This document shows positions 15,614 to 22,750 of a stretch of DNA of 22,750 nucleotides, piece after piece; positions within the stretch are counted from its first letter, which is position 1; every line of letters starts with the position of its first letter. The stretch spans positions 1-22,750 of the forward strand of contig JABDQB010000030.1 of the NCBI GenBank assembly GCA_013042495.1, written 5' to 3'. The notes below the pieces were generated by a model. The model did not search any database. It worked only from the letters and a program-made list of their open reading frames with translations, and was not told the origin of the DNA. A program made the position numbers and the translations under genes. This stretch comes from Gemmatimonadota bacterium. Lineage in GTDB: Bacteria > Gemmatimonadota > Gemmatimonadetes > Palauibacterales > Palauibacteraceae.

Positions 15614-17711
15614 GGTGTGGGTCTGCATCCACGCCCATTGCTACCAGCCGCCGAGGGAAAACCCGTGGCTGGAGGAGGTGGAACCAGAGCCCTCAGCCCA
15701 CCCGGCTCACGACTGGAACGAGCGGATCACGGCCGAGTGCTATGCGCCGAATGCCGCAGCTCGCGTGCTTGACTCCCAGGGCAGAATCGAGTCGATCCGC
15801 AACAACTACGCATCCATCAGCTTCAACTTCGGACCGACACTGCTCGGGTGGATGGAGTCGGAGGCGCCCGAGGCCTACGCCGCGGTCATCGAGGCCGACG
15901 CCGCGAGCAGGAGCCGGTTCGGCGGCCACGGTTCGGCCCTCGCCCAGCCCTACAACCACATGATCATGCCATTGGCCACATCGCGTGACCGAAGGACTCA
16001 GGTCGCCTGGGGAGTCGCCGATTTCAAACGCCGTTTCCGGCGCGATCCCGAAGGAATGTGGTTGCCCGAGACGGCGGTCGATCTGGAAACGCTCGAAACG
16101 CTCGCCGAATACGGAATCCGGTTCACGGTGCTGGCACCCCACCAGGCGGACCGGGTGCGGTGCGCAGGGGGCGAGTGGCGCGACGTGGAACGGGACGGAC
16201 TGGACACCACGGTCGCCTATCGACAGTGCCTGCCGTCCGGCAAGGAGATAGCGCTCTTCTTCTACGATGGCCCGACCTCGCGGGCCGTGGCTTTCGAAAG
16301 TCTTCTCGACGACGGGGAAACGCTGGCGTCTCGCTTGATCGACCTCGCGCGATCTCGACGGGAGTCAGAGGCTGGGGGGCTCGTTCACATCGCCACGGAC
16401 GGCGAGACCTACGGGCACCATCACGCGCACGGCGACATGGCGCTGGCGGTCGCGCTCGGCCGAATCGAACGGGAACCGGGGGTTCGCCTCGCGAACTATG
16501 GCCTCTTTCTGGCAGAGCATCCGCCCGAACATGAGGTACAGGTTCGGGAACACACGGCCTGGAGTTGCGCGCACGGTGTGGAGCGCTGGCGGTCGGACTG
16601 TGGCTGTTCGACGGGCGGGGAGTCCGACTGGGATCAGGCGTGGAGAGCTCCGCTGCGAGCTGCTCTCGATGCCCTTGCCGCGGCCCTCGATCGGTATTTC
16701 GAGGAGCGTGCGGATGGCCTTCTCCGGGAGCCCTGGAAGGCGCGCGAAGCCTACATCGACGCGGTCCTGGGAACGGCCGACGAGCGGGACGGATACGTCG
16801 AGGAGTGGTGCGCGTCAGACACCTCTCACGGCAGGGAGTCGGCCCTCCGTCTCCTGGAGATGCAGCGTTGCGCGATGCTCATGTTCACGAGTTGCGGCTG
16901 GTTCTTCAACGACCTGGCCGGAATCGAGACCAGGCAGATCCTGCGCTACGCGGCGCGGGCCCTGGAACTGGCCGAGTCGCTTGGAGCGACGGGGATGCGC
17001 GAGTCGTTTCTGGCCGCCGTGTCCGATGCCCGGGGCAACGGGCCGACTGCGCCCGATGGGCAAGCGGTGATTCTCGACGAGATTTCAACGGCGCAGGTCT
17101 CCGCGCCCGACATCGCAATGGACTGGGTGGCGCGGCGCGCGTATGGCGCACGGGAAGCGGAGTCCTCGGCATGGGGAGCCGTGGGCACGTGGGCGACAGC
17201 GGCGGCGCCGGATGCCACGGCTGTGGCCGGTACCGTGCAGGTCACGGACCGCAGAATCAAGCACTCCGATACGTTTATCGCCCGGGCCCTGCTGCGAGAA
17301 CCGGACGACTTCCGGATTCGGATAGTGCCGGAGGGATCGAACGAAGAAGATCGATCGGATCTTCGTTACCTGGAAGACCTCCGTCCTGACACACGCGCTG
17401 TGATCGAGGCCACTGAGGTCCGCTCCGATGGGCGGAGCGCCGAGGAGGAAGTCATCGCAGGAATCAGGGCGGCGATCGAGACGTTCGGCCTGGTGGGCGA
17501 CGACGCAGATCGGCGCCGTCAGCTCGCCGTGGTGGAGGACCTCATCGCGAGGGCCCGTGAAGATGGGCTCGAGTTGGCGTTGTGGGAGCTGCAGAATGAG
17601 TGGTGGCGAGCGACGCGACCCGGCGGCGAACTCACGAGTCCGACGGAACGAGCCATAGCCGTCTGTCTTGGATTTGCCGTCGATACGGCGAACGATCATC
17701 AGTCCGGCTGA
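15606..17711 (+). CDS. GH57 family glycoside hydrolase with DUF3536 region
   Basis: A 701-residue GH57-type protein. The N-terminal HAHCYQPPRENPW plus HDWNERITAECYAPN is typical of the DUF3536-containing branch. Likely catalytic residues are Glu155 (GMWLPETAVD) as nucleophile and Asp265 (HIATDGETYGHHH) as acid/base. After about residue 300, WSCAHGVERWRSDCGC and SCGWFFNDLAGIETRQILRYAARALELAE mark the DUF3536 part. GH57 enzymes act on alpha-glucans as amylases, branching enzymes or glucanotransferases; which one applies is not visible. Translation probably begins at GTG 15606, with AGGA 6 bases upstream, overlapping the end of glgB, so the two are likely coupled and act on the same polymer. No signal peptide, so cytoplasmic. 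It overlaps the convergent 17699 gene by 13 bases. Confidence 0.9.
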   Translation: MSEVWVCIHAHCYQPPRENPWLEEVEPEPSAHPAHDWNERITAECYAPNAAARVLDSQGRIESIRNNYASISFNFGPTLLGWMESEAPEAYAAVIEADAASRSRFGGHGSALAQPYNHMIMPLATSRDRRTQVAWGVADFKRRFRRDPEGMWLPETAVDLETLETLAEYGIRFTVLAPHQADRVRCAGGEWRDVERDGLDTTVAYRQCLPSGKEIALFFYDGPTSRAVAFESLLDDGETLASRLIDLARSRRESEAGGLVHIATDGETYGHHHAHGDMALAVALGRIEREPGVRLANYGLFLAEHPPEHEVQVREHTAWSCAHGVERWRSDCGCSTGGESDWDQAWRAPLRAALDALAAALDRYFEERADGLLREPWKAREAYIDAVLGTADERDGYVEEWCASDTSHGRESALRLLEMQRCAMLMFTSCGWFFNDLAGIETRQILRYAARALELAESLGATGMRESFLAAVSDARGNGPTAPDGQAVILDEISTAQVSAPDIAMDWVARRAYGAREAESSAWGAVGTWATAAAPDATAVAGTVQVTDRRIKHSDTFIARALLREPDDFRIRIVPEGSNEEDRSDLRYLEDLRPDTRAVIEATEVRSDGRSAEEEVIAGIRAAIETFGLVGDDADRRRQLAVVEDLIARAREDGLELALWELQNEWWRATRPGGELTSPTERAIAVCLGFAVDTANDHQSG

Positions 17712-18154
17712 CCGGCGCCTTCAGAATCAACCCGGCGGAACAGGATGCGGTTCGTGGCGTCCATCACGGCCGCCGCCGCTGCCGCAACGTGCGTGGTCCG
17801 AACGGGTACGGCGCCGATGTAACGCGTGCCCTCGGCTTCTGCGTCGCGAAGCGCAACGAGGATCACGTCAGCGTCAAATGCGTGCATCAGTTTGACCCCG
17901 ACGAAACGGAACGGTGGCGTGTCCGTGACCTCGCGGATCGCTTCCAGGGTCGCGAGCGCGGCCAACCGGATCTCGATAGTCTCAGTGCCTATTCCCTCGG
18001 CTTGCGCGAGGTGGGAGCGGTCCTCGAATTGCACTTCGACGCTGACGCGGACCCGCGAACCCGGCTGCCGTTCGGCCTGGGCCGATACGAACCTGACTCT
18101 TCTGTCCGTCGCCGGTGATTCGGCTGAGCGGCTGGGCGTGTTCTGTGCGGTCAA
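17699..18154 (-). CDS. Hypothetical protein with two-fold internal repeat
   Basis: A 151-residue protein I cannot name with certainty. It starts at TTG (18152-18154), justified by a perfect AAGGAG site at 18160-18165 with a 5-base spacer. After a disordered, polar first 33 residues come two similar halves: residues 35-78 (VRVSVEVQFED, then LAALATLEAI) and about 83-138 (VILVALRDAEAEGTRYIGA, then AAAAAVMDATNRIL). Each reads as beta-strands around a turn followed by an Ala-rich helix. The layout recalls small regulatory alpha/beta domains such as the LeuA C-terminal domain and uncharacterised actinobacterial proteins, but this is a weak resemblance. No catalytic motif, signal peptide or membrane helix. 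It converges on the GH57 gene and diverges from rsmE. Confidence 0.75.
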   Translation of the reverse strand: MTAQNTPSRSAESPATDRRVRFVSAQAERQPGSRVRVSVEVQFEDRSHLAQAEGIGTETIEIRLAALATLEAIREVTDTPPFRFVGVKLMHAFDADVILVALRDAEAEGTRYIGAVPVRTTHVAAAAAAVMDATNRILFRRVDSEGAGQPD

Positions 18155-18259
18155 CGATACTCCTTGCCGTCGTCGAATGTGGTGCGTCCCGGCCGATGAC
18201 AGCCCGGGGGGCGAACCACGGGGAGACCATACGGCGGAAGGCCGCCATGCGCCATATGC

Positions 18260-18277
18260 GCCGCCGATGTCGGCGGC
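18260..18277. repeat. GC-rich palindrome in the rsmE upstream region
   Basis: GCCGCCGA (18260-18267) and TCGGCGGC (18270-18277) are perfect inverted repeats around TG. A smaller one, GGCGG/CCGCC at 18233-18246, lies just before it. They sit in the 177-base gap between the divergent TTG-start gene and rsmE and could be an operator or mRNA hairpin; such GC palindromes also arise by chance. Confidence 0.3.
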
Positions 18278-18331
18278 TCAGGTCGGTCAGGCGGGCTGGC
18301 GACGAATTCGGCTCGAGAACAGATTGCGTGC

Positions 18332-19141
18332 ATGACGCATGCCGAACCCACGTCGAGAAGGCCGACTCTCTTCGCGCCCGGCGTTTCGGGTCGCGACGCT
18401 GGGGAAGTCCTGGCTCTGGGCGAGGATGAGTCGCGCCATATCCGGGCCCTGCGGCTGGCCCCCGGATCTCCGGTTCGACTCACCGACGGCCGGGGCGCCT
18501 TGTGGGACGCGCGGCTGATGTCTGTCGGCAGTCGCTCGTCCGACTGTGTCCTCGACGTTCGCTCGATTCCGGCAAGCCCCCTGCCGGTCGAGCTCGCGTT
18601 CGGTGTCGGCCACAAGACGCACATCATGTGGCTGCTCGAGAAGGCAACAGAGATGGGCGTGTCGCGCCTGCAACCGCTCGAGTCGGAGCGCACGGTCTCG
18701 GTGGCCGATGCCGGTCGATCGGACGCGTTCTGGACCAAAGCGGGACGCCGGGTCGTCTCGGCTATGAAGCAGAGTGGCGGAGCCTGGCTCCCCGAGATCG
18801 AACCACTTCGGTCGCTGGGCGACTACCTGTTGCGACTCGCCGAATCCGGGGACGATGGTCCCCTTTCCATACGTCTCGATAGAGCGGGAGTTGGGCTGCA
18901 GAGCCTCCTCACAGAGTGGTCCGGCTCCAGGAGGATCGTTTTGCTCGTCGGGCCCGAGGGGGGCTGGAGCTCGCACGAAGCATCGCGTATGGATGACGCG
19001 GGTTTCCGGGTCGCTTCTCTAGGCCAGCTCATGCTGCGGTTCGAGACCGCCGCGATTGCCGGTCTTGCCGTCGTGGCTCAACACGGTTTGAAGACCGGCG
19101 GAACCGGCGACGGACTGACCACGAGAGAAACTGGAGGATAG
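18332..19141 (+). CDS. rsmE: 16S rRNA (uracil-1498-N3)-methyltransferase RsmE
   Basis: A 269-residue SPOUT-class methyltransferase that methylates U1498 of 16S rRNA using S-adenosylmethionine. An N-terminal PUA-like domain (residues 11-80: ESRHIRALRLAPGSPVRLTDGRG) is followed by the knotted SPOUT domain with EKATEMGV (103-110), AMKQSGGAWLPEI, VGPEGGWS (206-213) and SLGQLMLRFETA (229-240). These are standard RsmE motifs. The start at ATG 18332 is plausible but has no strong ribosome site. The C-terminal 20 residues are a Gly/Thr-rich tail. It is first in a same-strand run with the HIT protein (3 bases after), mutS2 and dnaG. prmA, a frequent neighbour of rsmE, is not here. Confidence 0.93.
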   Translation: MTHAEPTSRRPTLFAPGVSGRDAGEVLALGEDESRHIRALRLAPGSPVRLTDGRGALWDARLMSVGSRSSDCVLDVRSIPASPLPVELAFGVGHKTHIMWLLEKATEMGVSRLQPLESERTVSVADAGRSDAFWTKAGRRVVSAMKQSGGAWLPEIEPLRSLGDYLLRLAESGDDGPLSIRLDRAGVGLQSLLTEWSGSRRIVLLVGPEGGWSSHEASRMDDAGFRVASLGQLMLRFETAAIAGLAVVAQHGLKTGGTGDGLTTRETGG

Positions 19142-19144
19142 CCC

Positions 19145-19495
19145 ATGGGCATGGATGACTGTCTGTTTTGCTCGATCGTCCGCGGCGAGATTCCGGCCGA
19201 CATCGTGGCCGAGGGCGAGTCGTGGCTCGCGTTCCGCGACATTCAGCCACAGGCGCCGGTACACGTCCTCGTTATTCCGCGGGAGCATGTCGAAGGCGTG
19301 GGTTCTCTGGACGCTGAACACGCGGCCCTGGCCGCGGACATGCTGCTGGCGGCGGCCGAGGTCGCCCGGATCGAGGGAGTCGCGCAGTCGGGCTACCGGG
19401 TCGTGACGAACGTGGGGGAGAGAGCGGGGCAGAGCGTGTTTCACCTGCACGTTCACGTCCTTGGTGGGAGGCGGATGCGATGGCCTCCCGGATGA
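19145..19495 (+). CDS. HIT family (HINT-like) nucleotide-binding protein
   Basis: A 116-residue histidine-triad protein. The triad HLHVHVLGG (His100, His102, His104) carries the nucleophilic histidine, and Cys6, Cys9 and His40 in CLFC and PVHVLVIP match the zinc site of HINT/PKCI-type members. Asn89, Gly91 and Gln96-Ser97 in the NVGERAGQS segment contact the phosphate. The family hydrolyses phosphoramidates such as AMP-lysine and AMP-amines; the physiological substrate is not visible. ATG 19145 has GGAGGA at 19133-19138. It sits 3 bases after rsmE and is probably co-transcribed with it and mutS2. Confidence 0.93.
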   Translation: MGMDDCLFCSIVRGEIPADIVAEGESWLAFRDIQPQAPVHVLVIPREHVEGVGSLDAEHAALAADMLLAAAEVARIEGVAQSGYRVVTNVGERAGQSVFHLHVHVLGGRRMRWPPG

Positions 19496-19508
19496 CGGGG
19501 TCGCTTCA

Positions 19509-21938
19509 TTGAACCGGCGCAGCTTGACGGGCGGGTCTGAGCAGCACGCGCTGGCCGTCCTCGAGTATCCACGCGTTCTCGACAGAATCGCAGGCTTCGC
19601 ATCTTCGGGACCCGGCCGCGCCGATGTTCTGGCACTCCGGCCGTGGCGCGAGACGGAGGCGGTCGAGGCGGCTCTCGCTGTCGCCGACGAGATGGTTGGT
19701 TTGCTCCTTCGCCTCGAGCAATGGACCCCACCGCCGATCCCCGACGCCGAGCCTCTGCTGCGAAAGGCGGGGGTCGACGGGGCCGTTCTCGATGCCGACC
19801 AACTGGGACGCGTCTCCGAGCTTCTCAGGGCCTCACGAGTCGTCCGGGCGGACCTTCGAAAGTTTTCGGCAGAACTGCCGAGGCTGGCGGCCCTGTCGGA
19901 GCTCATGGTGCGGCTTCCCGACCTCGAGGCCAGGCTCGACAGGTCCCTGGACCCGAACGGCGGGTTGTCGGACGGGGCGTCCTCCGACCTCCGCCGTATT
20001 CGCAAATCTCTGCGCTCGGGCCGGTCGGCACTGGTGCGGCGTCTCGAGCGCTACGTCAGCCAGCTGCCGGAGCGCCTGCAGGTTCCCGACGGATCCGTGA
20101 CCTTGCGAGCCGGACGCTACTGCGTGCCGGTGCGTCGCGAAGGCATGTCGCAGGTCGGGGGAATCGTGCATGACGAATCCGCGACCCACCGCACCCTGTT
20201 CGTAGAGCCACCCGAGGCGATCGAGGCGATGAACCGGATCGCAGAGCTGGAGCGCGAGGAGGTGCGCGAGATTCAGCGAGTTCTGCGGGATTTGACGGAA
20301 GCCGTTCGACCTCAATCGGAGACTCTCGTTGCCAGCCTTGGAGCGCTGGCACACGCGGACAGCCTCTTTGCGCGCGCCCGATACGCGCTGGAGCACGGCG
20401 GCTGTCGACCGGTCGTAACGTCCGACGACCGTACTGCCGGCAGCGTGGTCTATCGGGCAGTCGACGCGCGGCACCCACTGCTCGACATCGCCGGAGAGCC
20501 GGCCGTTCCGTTTCATCTGGATCTGGAATCCGACGAGCGCGTATTGCTGATCAGTGGCCCGAATGCGGGCGGGAAGACGGTCCTGCTAAAGGCCATCGGT
20601 CTCCTGTCAGCCATGTCGCAGTCGGGGATCATACCCCCGGTAGGAGAAGGGACGCGTCTTCCGCTCTTCCGGACCTTCCACGCGATCATCGGCGACGAGC
20701 AATCGATTCAGGCCTCCCTTTCGACGTTCAGCGCCCAGGTGGAGGGACTGCGCCAGATACTCGAGGAGGCGGACGGGAACTCCCTGGTGCTGATCGACGA
20801 GTTGGGCGGGAATACGGATCCGGCTGAGGGCGGCGCGTTGGCCGGGGCCATTCTGCTGCGCCTGGCCGCGCAGGGTGGGTTGTCGGTGGTGACCACACAC
20901 CTGGGGGAGCTGAAGGACCTGGCCGCGCAGGAAACGTCGATCGTGAACGCCTCACTTCAGTTCGACACCGGAGCCATGAGACCCACGTTTCGATTGCTGC
21001 GAGATCGCCCGGGGCGCAGCTACGCCCTGGAGATCGCCCGGCGTCTCGGGTTGCCGGAAGACATCCTGTCCATGGCCCAGTCGCGTCTCACTGGAGGAGA
21101 GCGGCGGGTAGAGGCGCTGCTCGGGGAGCTGGAGGAACGGGCAGCAGAGGTCGATCGGCTGGCGGTCGAGGCGCGCTTGGCTGCGAAACGGACGAGTGAG
21201 ACCGAGCAGGTCCTGGACGAAACCGCGGAGCGCCTGGGCCGGAGGGAGAAGGAAATCGAGAGGGAGGCGCGAAAGAAGGTGGAGGAGTATCTGCTTTCTG
21301 CTCGAGGAGCCGTAGAAGAAGAGGTTGAGCGATTGCGTCACACTGCGGCGAGTGCGAGTGCCGATCCGTCGGGAGCGGCGGCACTCGATACCGCGGTCCG
21401 CGAGGCGCGGGCCGCTGTCGAGAAATCGCTGCGCGAGGTCCGGAAACCGGGAGACGAGCAGCCAGCTCCTGCGCCCCCGGCTCCCGGCTTGCTCGTGGTA
21501 GGCGACCGAGCCCGGTCACGGTCGCTGGCCGTCGAAGGCGAGGTCCTGGAGATTCGTGGCGAGGAAGCTGTCCTCGAGGCGGGGGGATTGCGTTTCACCC
21601 TGACTGTGGCGGACCTCGAACCTATCGGGCAGGCGTCGAGAATCGCGATGCGGCAGCCAGCGCCGCCTCTGCCTGATATAGCTCCCGCCACGGAGATCGA
21701 CATGCGCGGGCTGCGTGTCGACGAGATCGAAGCTGTGCTGTCGCAGGGGCTCGATGCGGCCTTCGTCAACGACGTACCCTTCCTCAGGATCATCCACGGT
21801 AAGGGTACCGGCGCGTTGCGGCAGGAGGTGGGCCGGGTCCTCGCCGGTGACACCCGCGTCCGGGCGCACCGGATTGGAGGTTTCCAGGAAGGGGGCTCAG
21901 GAGTTACCGTAGCTGAGTTCGGAAACGCAGGCGACTGA
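19509..21938 (+). CDS. mutS2: Endonuclease MutS2
   Basis: An 809-residue MutS2, which acts on recombination intermediates and, in some species, on collided ribosomes. In order: N-terminal MutS-like core and clamp helices (about 1-310), an ATPase with Walker A GPNAGGKT (from residue 350) and Walker B LVLIDELGG (Asp430), then the THLGELKDLA block, a charged coiled coil (about 510-640), a linker with a KOW-like stretch (VVGDRARSRSL), and a C-terminal Smr nuclease domain (about 727-809) with EIDMRGLRVDE and IIHGKGTGALR. The usual DELGAGTDP is DELGGNTDP. The start is TTG 19509 with GGGG 8 bases upstream; GTG 19464 is possible but has no ribosome site and would overlap the HIT gene. Confidence 0.92.
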   Translation: MNRRSLTGGSEQHALAVLEYPRVLDRIAGFASSGPGRADVLALRPWRETEAVEAALAVADEMVGLLLRLEQWTPPPIPDAEPLLRKAGVDGAVLDADQLGRVSELLRASRVVRADLRKFSAELPRLAALSELMVRLPDLEARLDRSLDPNGGLSDGASSDLRRIRKSLRSGRSALVRRLERYVSQLPERLQVPDGSVTLRAGRYCVPVRREGMSQVGGIVHDESATHRTLFVEPPEAIEAMNRIAELEREEVREIQRVLRDLTEAVRPQSETLVASLGALAHADSLFARARYALEHGGCRPVVTSDDRTAGSVVYRAVDARHPLLDIAGEPAVPFHLDLESDERVLLISGPNAGGKTVLLKAIGLLSAMSQSGIIPPVGEGTRLPLFRTFHAIIGDEQSIQASLSTFSAQVEGLRQILEEADGNSLVLIDELGGNTDPAEGGALAGAILLRLAAQGGLSVVTTHLGELKDLAAQETSIVNASLQFDTGAMRPTFRLLRDRPGRSYALEIARRLGLPEDILSMAQSRLTGGERRVEALLGELEERAAEVDRLAVEARLAAKRTSETEQVLDETAERLGRREKEIEREARKKVEEYLLSARGAVEEEVERLRHTAASASADPSGAAALDTAVREARAAVEKSLREVRKPGDEQPAPAPPAPGLLVVGDRARSRSLAVEGEVLEIRGEEAVLEAGGLRFTLTVADLEPIGQASRIAMRQPAPPLPDIAPATEIDMRGLRVDEIEAVLSQGLDAAFVNDVPFLRIIHGKGTGALRQEVGRVLAGDTRVRAHRIGGFQEGGSGVTVAEFGNAGD

Positions 21939-21972
21939 GGGGAGGACGATAGAAACATTGAGAGGTGCCACG

Positions 21973-21995
21973 GCTGCTCCGGCGAAAGGAGCAGC
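21973..21995 (+). promoter_or_regulatory. Leader stem-loop burying the dnaG ribosome site
   Basis: GCTGCTCC (21973-21980) pairs perfectly with GGAGCAGC (21988-21995) around a 7-base loop, GGCGAAA. The best Shine-Dalgarno, AAAGGAG (21985-21991), lies in the loop and 3' arm, so the hairpin should hide it from the ribosome. It ends 12 bases before the dnaG ATG. There is no T-tract after it, arguing against a terminator. Confidence 0.5.
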
Positions 21996-22003
21996 GAACG
22001 CTG

Positions 22004-22750
22004 ATGGTTAGCGACGCGCTGGTCCAGGAAATCCGGGAGCGCGCCGATATCCTGGAGGTTTGTGGAGAGTTCGTCCAACTCAAGAGATCCGGCAAGACGT
22101 ACCGAGGCCCCTGTCCCCTGCATGGTGGAGAGGGGCCGAATTTTTCGGTGGACCCGACCCGCGGGATCTTCAAATGCTTCGTGTGCGGCGAGGGTGGGGA
22201 CGTCTTCTCCTTCCTGATGAAGCATCTCGGTCTCGACTTTCCCTCTGCGGTCCGGCAGGTCGCTTCACGGGTGGGAGTCGAGGTTCCCGAGGATTCCGAG
22301 CGCCGGGAAGACCCGTTCGCCCATGTCAGAGAAGCGACCGCTTTCGCGGATGAGTGGTTTCGATCCATGCTTCTCGACCCCGAGATCGGCAGCGCGGCGC
22401 GCGAATATCTGTCCAGCCGGGGAGTGGACCCCGAAAGTGCCGAGGAATTTGGCCTGGGCTTTGCTCCTGAGGGCTGGCGACGGTTGCGAGAGGCTGCCCA
22501 CGCGCGCGGCATCGAAGACGAAGACCTGCTGGAGGCCGGCCTGCTGGCTACGAGTGAAAGAGCGGACGAGCCGTACGATCGGTTTCGGGGCAGGGTGATG
22601 TTCTCCATTCGCGACCTCCGCGACCGCCCGATTGCCTTCGGTGGCAGGGTGCTGGGTGTGGGCGACGAGCAGGCGCCGAAGTACATCAACTCCCCCGAAA
22701 CTCCCATCTTTCATAAGAGTCGCTCGTTGTATGGACTGAACCGGGCCCGG
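22004..22750 (+). CDS. dnaG: DNA primase DnaG, N-terminal 249 codons (partial)
   Basis: The reading frame is open from ATG 22004 to the right edge, 249 complete codons with no stop. DnaG makes RNA primers at the replication fork. The CHC2 zinc-binding domain is intact: Cys37-Pro-Leu-His40 and Cys58-x2-Cys61, in CPLHGGEGPNF and FKCFVCGEGG. The primase catalytic-core N-terminal part follows (REYLSSRGVDPESAEEFGLGFAPEGW, RFRGRVMFSIRD, PIAFGGRVLG, KYINSPETPIFHKSRSLYG), and the Toprim domain lies beyond the window. The usual HEKTPSF is GGEGPNF, the same length. It follows mutS2 by 65 bases; the ribosome site AAAGGAG is 12 bases away, inside the leader hairpin. Confidence 0.95.
   Translation, partial: MVSDALVQEIRERADILEVCGEFVQLKRSGKTYRGPCPLHGGEGPNFSVDPTRGIFKCFVCGEGGDVFSFLMKHLGLDFPSAVRQVASRVGVEVPEDSERREDPFAHVREATAFADEWFRSMLLDPEIGSAAREYLSSRGVDPESAEEFGLGFAPEGWRRLREAAHARGIEDEDLLEAGLLATSERADEPYDRFRGRVMFSIRDLRDRPIAFGGRVLGVGDEQAPKYINSPETPIFHKSRSLYGLNRAR

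Noticed and set aside
18155..18331. Small coding gene or prmA remnant before rsmE
   Set aside because: Open codons there have no start with a ribosome site and no methyltransferase motif.
19019..20005. 328-codon antisense frame across rsmE, HIT and mutS2
   Set aside because: It spans three genuine plus-strand genes and has Arg/Ser-rich low-complexity sequence.

Overview
This is a GC-rich chromosomal stretch packed with bacterial protein-coding genes, mostly housekeeping metabolism. I see no phage, transposon, CRISPR array, rRNA or tRNA. Short intergenic gaps, GTG/TTG starts, a fused transaldolase-phosphoglucose isomerase, a MutS2-DnaG neighbourhood and a PadR-like AT-rich operator point towards Gemmatimonadota or a nearby phylum. 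That placement is inference from gene style only.

Layout. Left end (1-2837): the tail of a DsbA-like thioredoxin-fold protein, a DUF4259-type protein with a C-terminal Cys/His cluster, a four-helix membrane protein behind a striking 20-bp palindrome, and a convergent class V PLP enzyme. Nitrogen/sulfatase block (3157-8044, plus strand): ammonia-dependent asparagine synthetase AsnA, a glutamine-synthetase-like amide ligase, a lipoprotein sulfatase with an extra C-terminal domain, and a small membrane protein.

Central-carbon block (8041-17711): a minus-strand operon tkt-rpiB-tal/pgi with stop/start overlaps covers most of the non-oxidative pentose phosphate pathway and links it to glucose-6-phosphate. 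It diverges from a plus-strand pair, glgB (glycogen branching enzyme) and a GH57/DUF3536 glucan-active enzyme. Together they connect sugar-phosphate interconversion with alpha-glucan storage.

Right end (17699-22750): a minus-strand 151-residue protein of unknown function with a two-fold internal repeat, then a plus-strand run of rsmE, a HIT-family protein, mutS2 and the first 249 codons of dnaG, which continues past the window. The mutS2-dnaG gap holds a perfect stem-loop that buries the only good ribosome binding site of dnaG.

Nothing here is an obviously new multi-gene system. The best leads are the sulfatase fusion, the dnaG leader hairpin, the AsnA/GS-like pair with a hairpin between them, the palindrome promoter at 1016-1035, and the duplicated-domain protein at 17699-18154.
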